A DNA stretch of 11,607 bases from Clostridia bacterium (lineage in GTDB: Bacteria > Bacillota > Clostridia > Oscillospirales > CAG-272): contig JAFYMA010000153.1 in assembly GCA_017556845.1 (NCBI GenBank), forward strand, positions 1 to 11,607, in the 5' to 3' direction. This document shows positions 5,100 to 11,569 of this stretch, piece by piece. The notes under the pieces were generated by a model. The model had not been told where the DNA came from. It did not search any database and saw only the letters and a list, made by a program, of their open reading frames with translations. Both the position numbers and the translations under genes were made by a program. Position 1 is the first letter of the stretch, and every line of letters begins with the position of its first letter.

Positions 5100-7343
5100 A
5101 TGAAAAAAATATTATCCGTTTTAATCGTTGCGGTCATGGTACTTTCACTCGTACCCTTCTCCGCAATGGCAGCAGTTGATGCATCGGCTGCTTCGGGTGC
5201 TCATCTCAGCGTTGACTTTATTAAAGGCGTTGGAGCAAACGGTACTACCGAGTTCGATAAGAGCCAGAGTACATACACAATAACCGAAGGTCAGTACGCA
5301 AGCATCCTTTTCCAGGGTTGGTTCGCTTACAGTGAAGACCCTGCAACATTCGGCTACTCCATCGACGGCGGTTCTGTAGTATATGATACAGGCTTTGCTA
5401 CATCATGGCAGCGTGATGATGTTAAATCAGTTACAGGCGCTGCATATGCAAGAGGCTATGATATCACAGCTCCTATAAGCGGTCTTGGTCTCGGCACACA
5501 CACGATCACACTCTATGTTAAGGCTACAAGTCTTGAGGGTTACTTCCGCACTGTTAACGTTATCATCAACGAAGCAGGTGCGCGTGAAGAATCCGTTCCC
5601 GAACTTAAAGACACATCCATCTTCGCTTCTATCGGTGCGACATTCCAGGAAGCTGTTTACGTAAACGGTTACAGCGTATCCGGTAACCCGGGTTCAAGCG
5701 GTAACGTTGTAAGAAACCACTGGACACCCCAATACATCACAGGCGGTAACGGTCTTGTTATAGCTGTTGACGGTTCAAATAAGTACGTAACAAGCTCAGG
5801 CTTTACACAGTTCTTCTCTGACTACAGATGGCAGGGTGGCTACGATTTCACATGCAAATATGCAGGTGTAAGCACAAGCGGTGCTGTTGGTATCCACTTG
5901 AACTATTCAAAAGAAGGCCGTGCGGCTGCTCTTTATGAGTACAACGGCACAGCAGGTATCGGTGCTTTCTCCGCTTTGACGGGTAACACGGGTATCTACG
6001 TAATTCCTACTTCTGCTAATACGGTAACCGTTCTTATCTACACTTACGATTACTCCAAGGCTAACTCCGGTGCAGATGGCGATTACAATTCTTACGTAAG
6101 CTACATTTCCGCTGACTTTACTCTTGACGGTGTAGATCTTACAAAGCTCACAACATTCTCCGCTAAGGATAGCGGTGCAGGCAAGATGGAGCTTTATTTC
6201 GGTAACTCCAAGTTTGCAAGCGTTAAGTACAGCAATGACGGTCTGTACGGCAGCACATCCTCTGAGGCTGACTGCCCCTTCTATGAAAGATACTACAAGA
6301 CAGCTTCCATTTGCGATGCTACAGGCGCTACAAAGGTATCCACAAATGCAGCTCTTATCTCTTACTACAAGACAGTAGGTTTCGGCGACCGTAACTCAAG
6401 CACACTTGCTTTTGACGATCTGTCCGTATCCACATACACAGCTCCTGCTGCTACTATCACGGTTTCTATGCCCGATGATATCACGGTTGATGCTGGTGCA
6501 ACTATTGTACTTCCCATTAACATTTCCGGTGATGCTTCCATCATCTCCATGAGAGGTTCTATCTCTTATGATGCTGCACTTACTTTTAAGGGCTGGTCAC
6601 TTGGCAATGTGTTTAATTCATATGACACATCTGCTACAGTTGTTAAGGCTGCAGGCGGTAAGGTTGATATGCTTATATTCAACAATGAGATTTCCGACGT
6701 AGCTGCTTCCGGCACAATTGCAAAGCTTGAGTTCGTAGTTCCTGCAAATGCAGCAGCCGGCACAAAGTACACATTCACATTCACACCTTCCGCAGATGAC
6801 GATGTATTCTGCGACCTCGCTGAAAACGACTACGACGCTGTAGTTCCTGATGCATCATTTGTTGCAACAGTTAACGAGTCTGCAGTAGAAGAAACTCCCA
6901 CGATCGTTCTTGCATCCGGCTCTGATTACACGCTTGATACAGCTAAGGATGTAATCCTTATGTCTGGTGCTGCTAACTACGCAACATTTATGTCTAATAT
7001 CGCAACATCTACAGGCTCAGGTACACTGGTACTTAAGACAGCTTCCGGCACTGCAACAACAAGTGCTCGTGCAGTTGGTACTAACTATACAGTTGAGCTT
7101 CAGTTCAACGGCGCTGTTATTGAAACATATTCAGTTGCTTTGTTGGGTGATTTGAACGCTGACGGTAAGGTTAACTCTAATGACTCCGCTCGTCTCAGAG
7201 CTGACATTTCCGCTGGTAACACTTCTTCCTACACTACTGTAATGAAGGTTGCTGGTAACACCAACAATGATACACGTAATACAGTTAACAGTGCTGACTT
7301 GGCTCGTCTTGCGACATTTGTTTCAACAGGTAGCTGGTCCTAA
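5100..7343 (+). CDS. Secreted beta-domain protein with cohesin-like and dockerin domains
   Basis: A 747-residue exported protein. Residues 1-24 are a signal peptide (MKK, hydrophobic core, AMA cleavage site). About 35-160 is a beta-sandwich (GWFAYSED, YSIDGG, GLGTHTITLYVKA) that I cannot name. About 165-450 is Gly/Ser/Tyr-rich and ends in TLAFDDLSVSTY, like laminin-G/concanavalin-type jelly rolls. Residues 453-591 resemble a cohesin: VDAGATIVLPINISG, ISYDAALTFKGW, SGTIAKLEFVVP. After a short beta domain (600-682) comes a dockerin. Its first calcium loop, D684-D695 (DLNADGKVNSND), is canonical; the second (720-733) starts with Asn and has a 2-residue insertion. Cohesin plus dockerin on one chain is the layout of adaptor scaffoldins, but such domains also occur outside cellulosomes. 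No catalytic domain is recognised. It forms a single-gene unit. Confidence 0.85.
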   Translation: MKKILSVLIVAVMVLSLVPFSAMAAVDASAASGAHLSVDFIKGVGANGTTEFDKSQSTYTITEGQYASILFQGWFAYSEDPATFGYSIDGGSVVYDTGFATSWQRDDVKSVTGAAYARGYDITAPISGLGLGTHTITLYVKATSLEGYFRTVNVIINEAGAREESVPELKDTSIFASIGATFQEAVYVNGYSVSGNPGSSGNVVRNHWTPQYITGGNGLVIAVDGSNKYVTSSGFTQFFSDYRWQGGYDFTCKYAGVSTSGAVGIHLNYSKEGRAAALYEYNGTAGIGAFSALTGNTGIYVIPTSANTVTVLIYTYDYSKANSGADGDYNSYVSYISADFTLDGVDLTKLTTFSAKDSGAGKMELYFGNSKFASVKYSNDGLYGSTSSEADCPFYERYYKTASICDATGATKVSTNAALISYYKTVGFGDRNSSTLAFDDLSVSTYTAPAATITVSMPDDITVDAGATIVLPINISGDASIISMRGSISYDAALTFKGWSLGNVFNSYDTSATVVKAAGGKVDMLIFNNEISDVAASGTIAKLEFVVPANAAAGTKYTFTFTPSADDDVFCDLAENDYDAVVPDASFVATVNESAVEETPTIVLASGSDYTLDTAKDVILMSGAANYATFMSNIATSTGSGTLVLKTASGTATTSARAVGTNYTVELQFNGAVIETYSVALLGDLNADGKVNSNDSARLRADISAGNTSSYTTVMKVAGNTNNDTRNTVNSADLARLATFVSTGSWS

Positions 7344-7391
7344 TAATTGATTACTTGTGTTGAATTGATGCGATAGATATGCATTGATTAC

Positions 7392-7430
7392 AAAAAAAAC
7401 TCACCTCTGTAAAAAGAGGTGAGTTTTTTT
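7392..7430. terminator. Strong bidirectional intrinsic terminator
   Basis: ACTCACCTCT (7399-7408) pairs perfectly with AGAGGTGAGT (7415-7424) around the loop GTAAAA. The stem is extended by flanking A (7392-7398) and T (7424-7430) runs, giving about 16 bp. It would work on both strands and closes the cohesin/dockerin gene. Confidence 0.95.
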
Positions 7431-7839
7431 GCTTTCTTTTCTGATTTCTTTAAGCTTTGATCATTAAGATGTTTTGTGAATGAAGTTGAAAAGGAAGCGA
7501 GTCTGCTTTTAAAAGGAACGGTTCCTTTTGCGGGATAGAATGCCTTAGCTTTTAAAGCGAATAACGCACTTTTTCTTTTCTGATAAATTTGACTGTGCAT
7601 AATGTCGGCAAAAGGTTTTATATTTAATTATGCAAAGCAAAAAAGTTTTTTTGTTTTTGAAGCGTTTAATTTATTTTTATTGTAAAATCGTGTTTTTGGA
7701 GAAACCGAAAAAAGAAAAGTTTTGCTCTTTAAAGGCATCTGATACGGTGGTGTAAATGCAAAGGTTTTTGCTGATCTGCAATACACGATATGTAAACGGT
7801 GATTTTTTAGTTTGACTGTTGAAAATAGTTGACAGATTC
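7431..7839. other. AT-rich spacer without a recognisable gene
   Basis: About 400 nt rich in A and T runs. I find no start with a ribosome binding site leading to a convincing protein on either strand, and no tRNA-like or array structure. The only clear element is the 19-nt palindrome at 7511-7529, listed separately. A minus-strand frame across 7600-7388 has no ribosome binding site and runs into the terminator. Confidence 0.6.
7511..7529. repeat. 19-nt perfect palindrome
   Basis: AAAAGGAAC (7511-7519) and GTTCCTTTT (7521-7529) are perfect inverted copies around a single G. It may be a protein-binding site, or a small hairpin with the loop CGG. No promoter stands beside it, so its role is open. 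Confidence 0.4.
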
Positions 7840-7868
7840 TTGATTACAGCGGCTTTTATTCGGATAAT
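7840..7868 (+). promoter_or_regulatory. Possible promoter for the small ORFs
   Basis: TTGATT (7840-7845), 17-nt spacer, GATAAT (7863-7868): four and five matches to the consensus hexamers. It would give a very short leader before the ribosome binding site at 7883-7886. A nearby TTGACA at 7829-7834 has no well-spaced -10. Confidence 0.4.
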
Positions 7869-7893
7869 TTGTTTTTTTAAAAGGAGTTCCGAG

Positions 7894-7926
7894 ATGACTC
7901 TTGAAGATTTTACGTTTTTTCTATGA
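7894..7926 (+). CDS. Possible 10-residue leader-type ORF
   Basis: ATG 7894 has a good ribosome binding site (AAAAGGAG, ending 7886, 7 nt spacing) but reads only MTLEDFTFFL before TGA at 7924-7926. Its stop overlaps the start of the following 43-codon frame (ATGA). Strong initiation signals before so short a frame suggest a leader peptide, or a gene frameshifted in the run of six T at 7915-7920. Adding or removing one T opens different longer frames of about 52 or 37 residues. It is too short to be recognised. Confidence 0.35.
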   Translation: MTLEDFTFFL

Positions 7927-8054
7927 TTATTTTGAAGCTTGTGTACACTATTTCGATTTTATATTTCGTATTGTGCCTTTATTGCAAGGCGGATTATCTG
8001 CGAAATAACGGTGGGAAAAGCGAATATTTGAGAAAAAATGCAATTAACAATTAA
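7923..8054 (+). CDS. Possible small single-helix membrane protein
   Basis: A 43-residue frame starting in the ATGA overlap with the 10-codon ORF. It reads as one hydrophobic helix, MIILKLVYTISILYFVLCLY, followed by a charged tail CKADYLRNNGGKSEYLRKN. It has no ribosome binding site of its own, so translation would rely on coupling with the short upstream ORF. The hydrophobic-then-basic pattern is plausible for a small membrane peptide, but a chance frame in AT-rich DNA can look the same. The family is not recognised and no function is proposed. It ends just before the S10 operon promoter. Confidence 0.35.
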   Translation: MIILKLVYTISILYFVLCLYCKADYLRNNGGKSEYLRKNAINN

Positions 8055-8079
8055 TTTACAAATTATGATTCGATGGCTA

Positions 8080-8108
8080 TTGACATTATACTATATATAT
8101 GATATAAT
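8080..8108 (+). promoter_or_regulatory. Sigma-A promoter of the S10 ribosomal operon
   Basis: Perfect consensus: TTGACA (8080-8085), 17-nt spacer, TATAAT (8103-8108). The start site should be near 8115, leaving a leader of about 325 nt before rpsJ. Confidence 0.92.
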
Positions 8109-8319
8109 AACTCCGCTTGATGTGCGATGAAGCGGGAGGTGGCTATAAAGGATGCAACCCACATCCTTGTATAGGGAATTTCCGCAGAGTATGTCCGATT
8201 TTTAACCGGGCGATAGGAAAAATGAAAAGACACACAAAGAAATTTGCGTGGATATTCCGCCATTTGTTATTTTTCTATGACGGCAATCCGAAAACGCTGT
8301 ATTTCTGTGGCCGAATTTT

Positions 8320-8354
8320 CCGGAATTATCGTTTATGGTGTTCCGGTTTTTATT
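8320..8354 (+). terminator. Possible attenuator in the S10 leader
   Basis: CCGGAA (8320-8325) pairs with TTCCGG (8341-8346), with one more G-U pair inside, followed by five T, A and two T. A second CCGGAA (8374-8379) downstream could pair with the same TTCCGG instead. The stem is short, so termination would be partial at best. Confidence 0.4.
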
Positions 8355-8400
8355 AGGGATACGGGTGAAACACCCGGAATCGTGTATACATTTTGAAAGC

Positions 8401-8440
8401 CCTTTTAAATCAACCCACAAATTTAAAAGGAGGAACTACA
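8401..8440 (+). promoter_or_regulatory. Hairpin covering the rpsJ Shine-Dalgarno
   Basis: CCTTTTAAAT (8401-8410) pairs perfectly with ATTTAAAAGG (8421-8430) around the loop CAACCCACAA. The last two G of the right arm belong to the AAAAGGAGG ribosome binding site (to 8433), 7 nt before the rpsJ ATG. When formed, the hairpin would partly hide the site and lower rpsJ translation. Confidence 0.6.
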
Positions 8441-8752
8441 ATGGCGACTAAAGAAAAAATCAGAATCAGACTTAAGAGCTACGATCACACTCTCGCAGAT
8501 GCAGCTGCTGCAAAGATAGTTGAAACTGCTAAGAGAACAGGTTCTGCGGTATCCGGTCCTATTCCGCTGCCTACAGAACGCGAGATCGTTACGATTCTTC
8601 GTGCGGTACACAAGTACAAGGATTCGCGCGAGCAGTTTGAAATGAGAACCCACAAAAGGCTTATAGACGTACTGAAGCCCACTAAGGACACAGTTGACGC
8701 TCTTACAAAGCTTGAGCTTCCGGCCGGCGTTGAAATCGAAATTAAGTTATAA
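8441..8752 (+). CDS. rpsJ: 30S ribosomal protein S10
   Basis: A 103-residue protein, the normal size. It shows the family core: KIRIRLKSYDHTLADAAAAKIVETAKRTG, the conserved GPIPLPTEREIVTILRAVHKYKDSREQFEMRTHKRLIDV loop, and the C-terminal LPAGVEIEIKL. S10 sits in the head of the small subunit; its long loop reaches the decoding side, and the family also serves as NusE in antitermination. ATG 8441 follows AAAAGGAGG; an upstream in-frame start at 8393 would begin inside the leader hairpin and is rejected. It is the first gene of the operon, with its own promoter and a structured leader. Confidence 0.98.
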   Translation: MATKEKIRIRLKSYDHTLADAAAAKIVETAKRTGSAVSGPIPLPTEREIVTILRAVHKYKDSREQFEMRTHKRLIDVLKPTKDTVDALTKLELPAGVEIEIKL

Positions 8753-8834
8753 TATATACCTTATATTTCGTTCAACACGTGGTCATGTTGGTCACTTGCG
8801 GATCAACCAATAACCTATAGGAGGATTAAGAAAG
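8753..8834 (+). other. S10-L3 spacer with possible hairpin
   Basis: At 82 nt this is the longest gap inside the operon; the others are at most 24 nt. TGTTGGT (8786-8792) can pair with ACCAATA (8806-8812) with one G-U pair, just before the rplC ribosome binding site TAGGAGG (8818-8824). It could modulate L3 translation, but the stem is modest. Confidence 0.35.
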
Positions 8835-9464
8835 ATGAAACATGCAATTATTGGCAGAAAGATCGGCATGACGCAGATCTTTGAGGAAAACGGAAACGTT
8901 ATTCCCGTAACGGTAATTGAAGCAGGTCCCTGTGTTGTTACACAGAAGAAAACTGTTGAAACAGACGGCTACAACGCCGTTCAGTTGGGTTTTGCTGACG
9001 TTAAGGACAAGCACCTTACAAAGCCCCAGAAGGGACACTTCAAAAAGATGGGCGTAGCTCCCAAAAAGTATCTGAAGGAATTCAGACTTGACGATATTTC
9101 AGCGCTCGAGGTTGGCGCAATAATCACTGCTGACACATTCGCAGCAGGCGACAGAGTAGACGTAACAGGCATTTCCAAGGGTCACGGTTACAGCGGCGTT
9201 ATCAAGAGATGGGGCTGCCACAGACTGAGAATGACACACGGCGTTGGCCCTGTTCACCGTCAGGCAGGTTCTATGGGTGCTAACTCAACACCTTCAAGAA
9301 TATTCAAGAATAAAAAGATGGCAGGTCAGTACGGCGCAGAGCAGGTTACAATACTTAACCTCGACGTTGTAAAGATCGACGCTGAAAAGAACATAATCGC
9401 TGTTAAGGGTGCCGTTCCCTGCGCTAAGGGCGGTATCGTGTTCGTACGCAGCACATGCAAGTGA
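8835..9464 (+). CDS. rplC: 50S ribosomal protein L3
   Basis: A 209-residue protein of normal length. The N-terminus MKHAIIGRKIGMTQIFEENG is diagnostic. The central KGHGYSGVIKRWG, then RMTHGVGPVHRQAGSMGANSTPSRIFKNKKMAGQYGAEQVTILNLDVVKID, is the family's loop that extends toward the peptidyl transferase centre. The end is VKGAVPCAKGGIVFVRS. L3 is an early assembly protein that binds near the 3' end of 23S rRNA. The tip of the central loop differs from the commoner SRGPMTHGS form but keeps M-T-H-G and the H-R...G-S-M-G frame. It has a good ribosome binding site, AGGAGG, before ATG 8835. Confidence 0.98.
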   Translation: MKHAIIGRKIGMTQIFEENGNVIPVTVIEAGPCVVTQKKTVETDGYNAVQLGFADVKDKHLTKPQKGHFKKMGVAPKKYLKEFRLDDISALEVGAIITADTFAAGDRVDVTGISKGHGYSGVIKRWGCHRLRMTHGVGPVHRQAGSMGANSTPSRIFKNKKMAGQYGAEQVTILNLDVVKIDAEKNIIAVKGAVPCAKGGIVFVRSTCK

Positions 9465-9481
9465 GAGAGGAGGAGAATGTA

Positions 9482-10105
9482 ATGGCTAATTTTAACGTAG
9501 TAGACATGGCCGGCAAGAACGTTGGCACAGTTGAGCTTTCCGAAGCAGTATTTGCTTGCGAGCCCAATAAGGCTGTACTTCACGCGGCTGTCAGAGCGTA
9601 CCTTATGAATCAGAGACAGGGTACACAGTCAACTCTCACACGCACCGAGGTTTCCGGCGGCGGCGCTAAGCCCTGGAAGCAGAAGGGAACCGGTCGTGCA
9701 AGACAGGGTTCAACACGTTCACCTCAGTGGACACACGGCGGTATAGCTCTTGGTCCTAAGCCCAGAAAGTACCGCATCGACCTTAATAAGAAGGTTAAAA
9801 AGCTGGCTATGCAGAGCGCAATTTCTTCCAAGGCTATTGATAACGAGCTCGTTATCGTAGACAGCATCGCAACCGACGCCTTCAAGACGAAGACGATGGT
9901 AGCAATGCTTGCTGCAGTTAATGCAGGTAAGAAGTCCCTCGTTGTTCTCGACAGCAACGACGAGAAGGTTATTAAGAGCTTTGCAAACATTCCCGGCGTT
10001 AAGACGGCTCAGATCAACACGATCAACGTATACGACATACTCAACTGCGACACGTTCATCGTTGTTAAGGCAGCAGCCGAGAAAATTTCGGAGGTGTATG
10101 CATAA
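9482..10105 (+). CDS. rplD: 50S ribosomal protein L4
   Basis: A 207-residue protein. Residues about 59-87 (GGGAKPWKQKGTGRARQGSTRSPQWTHGG) form the extended loop that lines the peptide exit tunnel, where macrolide-resistance changes occur in other bacteria; this copy looks wild-type by eye. The rest is the globular domain with LNKKVKKLAMQSAISSK and the final VYDILNCDTFIVVKAAAEKISEVYA. In E. coli L4 also represses the S10 operon by binding its leader, so it is one candidate ligand for the leader here. GAGAGGAGGAG before ATG 9482 fixes the start; an upstream in-frame ATG at 9455 inside rplC is rejected. Its TAA overlaps the next ATG by one base. Confidence 0.98.
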   Translation: MANFNVVDMAGKNVGTVELSEAVFACEPNKAVLHAAVRAYLMNQRQGTQSTLTRTEVSGGGAKPWKQKGTGRARQGSTRSPQWTHGGIALGPKPRKYRIDLNKKVKKLAMQSAISSKAIDNELVIVDSIATDAFKTKTMVAMLAAVNAGKKSLVVLDSNDEKVIKSFANIPGVKTAQINTINVYDILNCDTFIVVKAAAEKISEVYA

Positions 10106-10398
10106 TGAAAACATCATACGATATAATCATACGCCCCATCGTAACAGAAGCTTCTATGATGATGGCGGCAGACAAGAGGTACGTATTTGAGGTACTTCGC
10201 ACTGCTACAAAATCCGAGATCGCAAGCGCGGTTGAGGAACTGTTTAAAGTAGACGTTGCATCTGTCAACGTAATCAACGTAAAGAAGAAGCCGAAGAGAC
10301 TCGGTGTACACTCAGGCTACACCCGCACTTGGAAAAAGGCAATCGTAACATTGAAGGCTGACTCCAAGACGATAGAGTTCTTCGACGGCTTGATGTAA
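10105..10398 (+). CDS. rplW: 50S ribosomal protein L23
   Basis: A 97-residue protein with family features: the N-terminal DIIIRPIVTEASM, the VEELFKVDVASVNVINVKKKPKRLGVHSGYTRTWKKAIVTLKADSKTIEFF core with its tunnel-facing loop, and an ending at G-L-M. L23 lies at the exit of the polypeptide tunnel and is the docking site for trigger factor and the signal recognition particle. The start codon shares an A with the rplD stop (TAATG, 10103-10107) and the ribosome binding site GGAGG lies within the end of rplD, so translation is coupled. Confidence 0.97.
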   Translation: MKTSYDIIIRPIVTEASMMMAADKRYVFEVLRTATKSEIASAVEELFKVDVASVNVINVKKKPKRLGVHSGYTRTWKKAIVTLKADSKTIEFFDGLM

Positions 10399-10413
10399 TG
10401 GAGGTAAGCGGCA

Positions 10414-11244
10414 ATGGCAGTAAAAACATATACACCGACTACTCCGGGCAGAAGACAGATGACCACTCCTTCATTTGAGGAGATTACCAAGAAGACGCCC
10501 GAAAAAAGTCTTATATTTACAAAGAAAAAGCACGCCGGCCGTAACAGCTACGGTAAGATAACTGTTCGTCACAGAGGCGGCGGCAACAAGATCAAGTACA
10601 GAATCATCGACTTCAAGCGTCAGAACGAATCTGCTGCAACTGTTTTGGCAATCGAATACGACCCTAACAGAACAGCATATATCGCTTTGATCCAGTATGA
10701 AGACGGTACAAAGGCTTACACGATCGCTCCTGTAGGTCTTAAGGTTGGCGATGTTATCTATTCCGGCGAAAAGGCAGACATTAAGCCCGGTAACACGCTT
10801 CCCATATCCTGCATTCCTCAGGGTACTTTCATTTACAACATCGAGCTTTACCCCGGTAAGGGCGCTCAGCTCGTAAGAAGCGCAGGCACAGCCGCACAGC
10901 TTATGTCTAAGGAAAACGGCATGGCGCTCGTTCGTCTGCCCAGCGGTGAGATGCGTTACGTTCGCCTGAACTGCAAGGCTACTATTGGCCAGGTTTGCAA
11001 CATCGAGCACGAAAACATCAAGCTCGGTAAGGCAGGTAAGACACGCCATAAGGGTATCCGTCCTACAGTAAGAGGTTCTGTCATGAACCCCTGTGACCAC
11101 CCGCACGGTGGCGGTGAAGGACGCTCACCTATAGGACGTTCCGGCCCTGTGACACCTTGGGGCAAGCCCGCTCTCGGTCTTAAGACGAGAAACAAGAAGG
11201 CAAGAACAGAACAGTTCATCGTAAAGCACCGTAACGGAAGATAA
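10414..11244 (+). CDS. rplB: 50S ribosomal protein L2
   Basis: A 276-residue protein, standard length. It shows the N-terminal TPTTPGRRQMT, the RNA-binding NSYGKITVRHRGGGNKIKYRIIDFKR, the SH3-like and OB domains, and the C-terminal GSVMNPCDHPHGGGEGRSPIGR (residues 221-242). His229, at the same position as the E. coli histidine tied to peptidyl transferase function, is present. L2 joins the subunits and supports the peptidyl transferase centre. The usual MNPVDHPHGG is MNPCDHPHGG here, a mild change. It starts 15 nt after rplW with a GGAGG site. Confidence 0.98.
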   Translation: MAVKTYTPTTPGRRQMTTPSFEEITKKTPEKSLIFTKKKHAGRNSYGKITVRHRGGGNKIKYRIIDFKRQNESAATVLAIEYDPNRTAYIALIQYEDGTKAYTIAPVGLKVGDVIYSGEKADIKPGNTLPISCIPQGTFIYNIELYPGKGAQLVRSAGTAAQLMSKENGMALVRLPSGEMRYVRLNCKATIGQVCNIEHENIKLGKAGKTRHKGIRPTVRGSVMNPCDHPHGGGEGRSPIGRSGPVTPWGKPALGLKTRNKKARTEQFIVKHRNGR

Positions 11245-11264
11245 AGGATAGGAGGAAGTAAACA

Positions 11265-11546
11265 ATGAGCAGAAGTTCAAAGAAAACCCCTTTCGTTGAA
11301 GCTAAGCTTTATGCAAGAATCGAAGCTATGAACGAAAAGGGCGCAAAGCAGGTACTCAAAACATGGTCCCGCGCTTCCACGATATATCCTGAATTCGTTG
11401 GTCACACGATCGCAGTTCACGATGGTAAAAAGCACGTTCCGGTTTATGTAACCGAAGATATGGTTGGACACAAGCTCGGTGAGTTCGCACTCACCAGAAC
11501 CTTCAAGGGCCATGCAGGCTCTAAGACATCCAATAACGGTAAATAA
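11265..11546 (+). CDS. rpsS: 30S ribosomal protein S19
   Basis: A 93-residue protein matching the family throughout: SRSSKKTPFVEAKLYARIEAMN, KTWSRASTIYPEFVGHTIAVHDGKKHVPVYVTEDMVGHKLGEFALTRTFKGHAG. S19 sits in the head of the small subunit, forms a complex with S13 and contacts tRNA near the A site. It follows rplB by 20 nt with a GGAGG site, in the usual S10-operon order. Confidence 0.98.
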   Translation: MSRSSKKTPFVEAKLYARIEAMNEKGAKQVLKTWSRASTIYPEFVGHTIAVHDGKKHVPVYVTEDMVGHKLGEFALTRTFKGHAGSKTSNNGK

Positions 11547-11569
11547 TTGCAAAGGGAGGAATCATACAA

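Larger units (their letters stand above)
8115..8440 (+). ncRNA. Structured 5' leader of the S10 ribosomal protein operon
   Basis: About 325 nt without a convincing gene but rich in paired segments. In order: CCGCTT/AAGCGG (8113-8118 with 8130-8135); a 12-bp hairpin with one bulged G at 8143-8174; an imperfect hairpin at 8250-8289; a stem CCGGAA/TTCCGG (8320-8325 with 8341-8346) followed by TTTTTATT; a 6-bp hairpin CGGGTG-AAA-CACCCG (8362-8376); and a perfect 10-bp hairpin at 8401-8430 that takes in the start of the rpsJ Shine-Dalgarno. The nonamer CAACCCACA occurs in the loop region of both the first large and the last hairpin. Leaders through which an encoded ribosomal protein (L4 in E. coli) represses its own operon are well known, and a clostridial S10 leader class has, to my recollection, been described. 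I cannot confirm that this belongs to it. Confidence 0.7.

Noticed and set aside
7388..7600. A 70-codon minus-strand frame downstream of the cohesin/dockerin gene
   Set aside because: It lacks a ribosome binding site and its 3' end is read from the terminator stem; lysine/serine-rich composition fits chance translation of AT-rich DNA.
8117..8356. A 79-codon frame in the S10 leader
   Set aside because: It overlaps the paired elements of the leader, has an unlikely Cys/Trp/Arg-rich composition, and has no good ribosome binding site for its first codon.
10471..11106. A 211-codon minus-strand frame opposite rplB
   Set aside because: It is wholly antisense to L2 and is explained by the codon bias of that gene.
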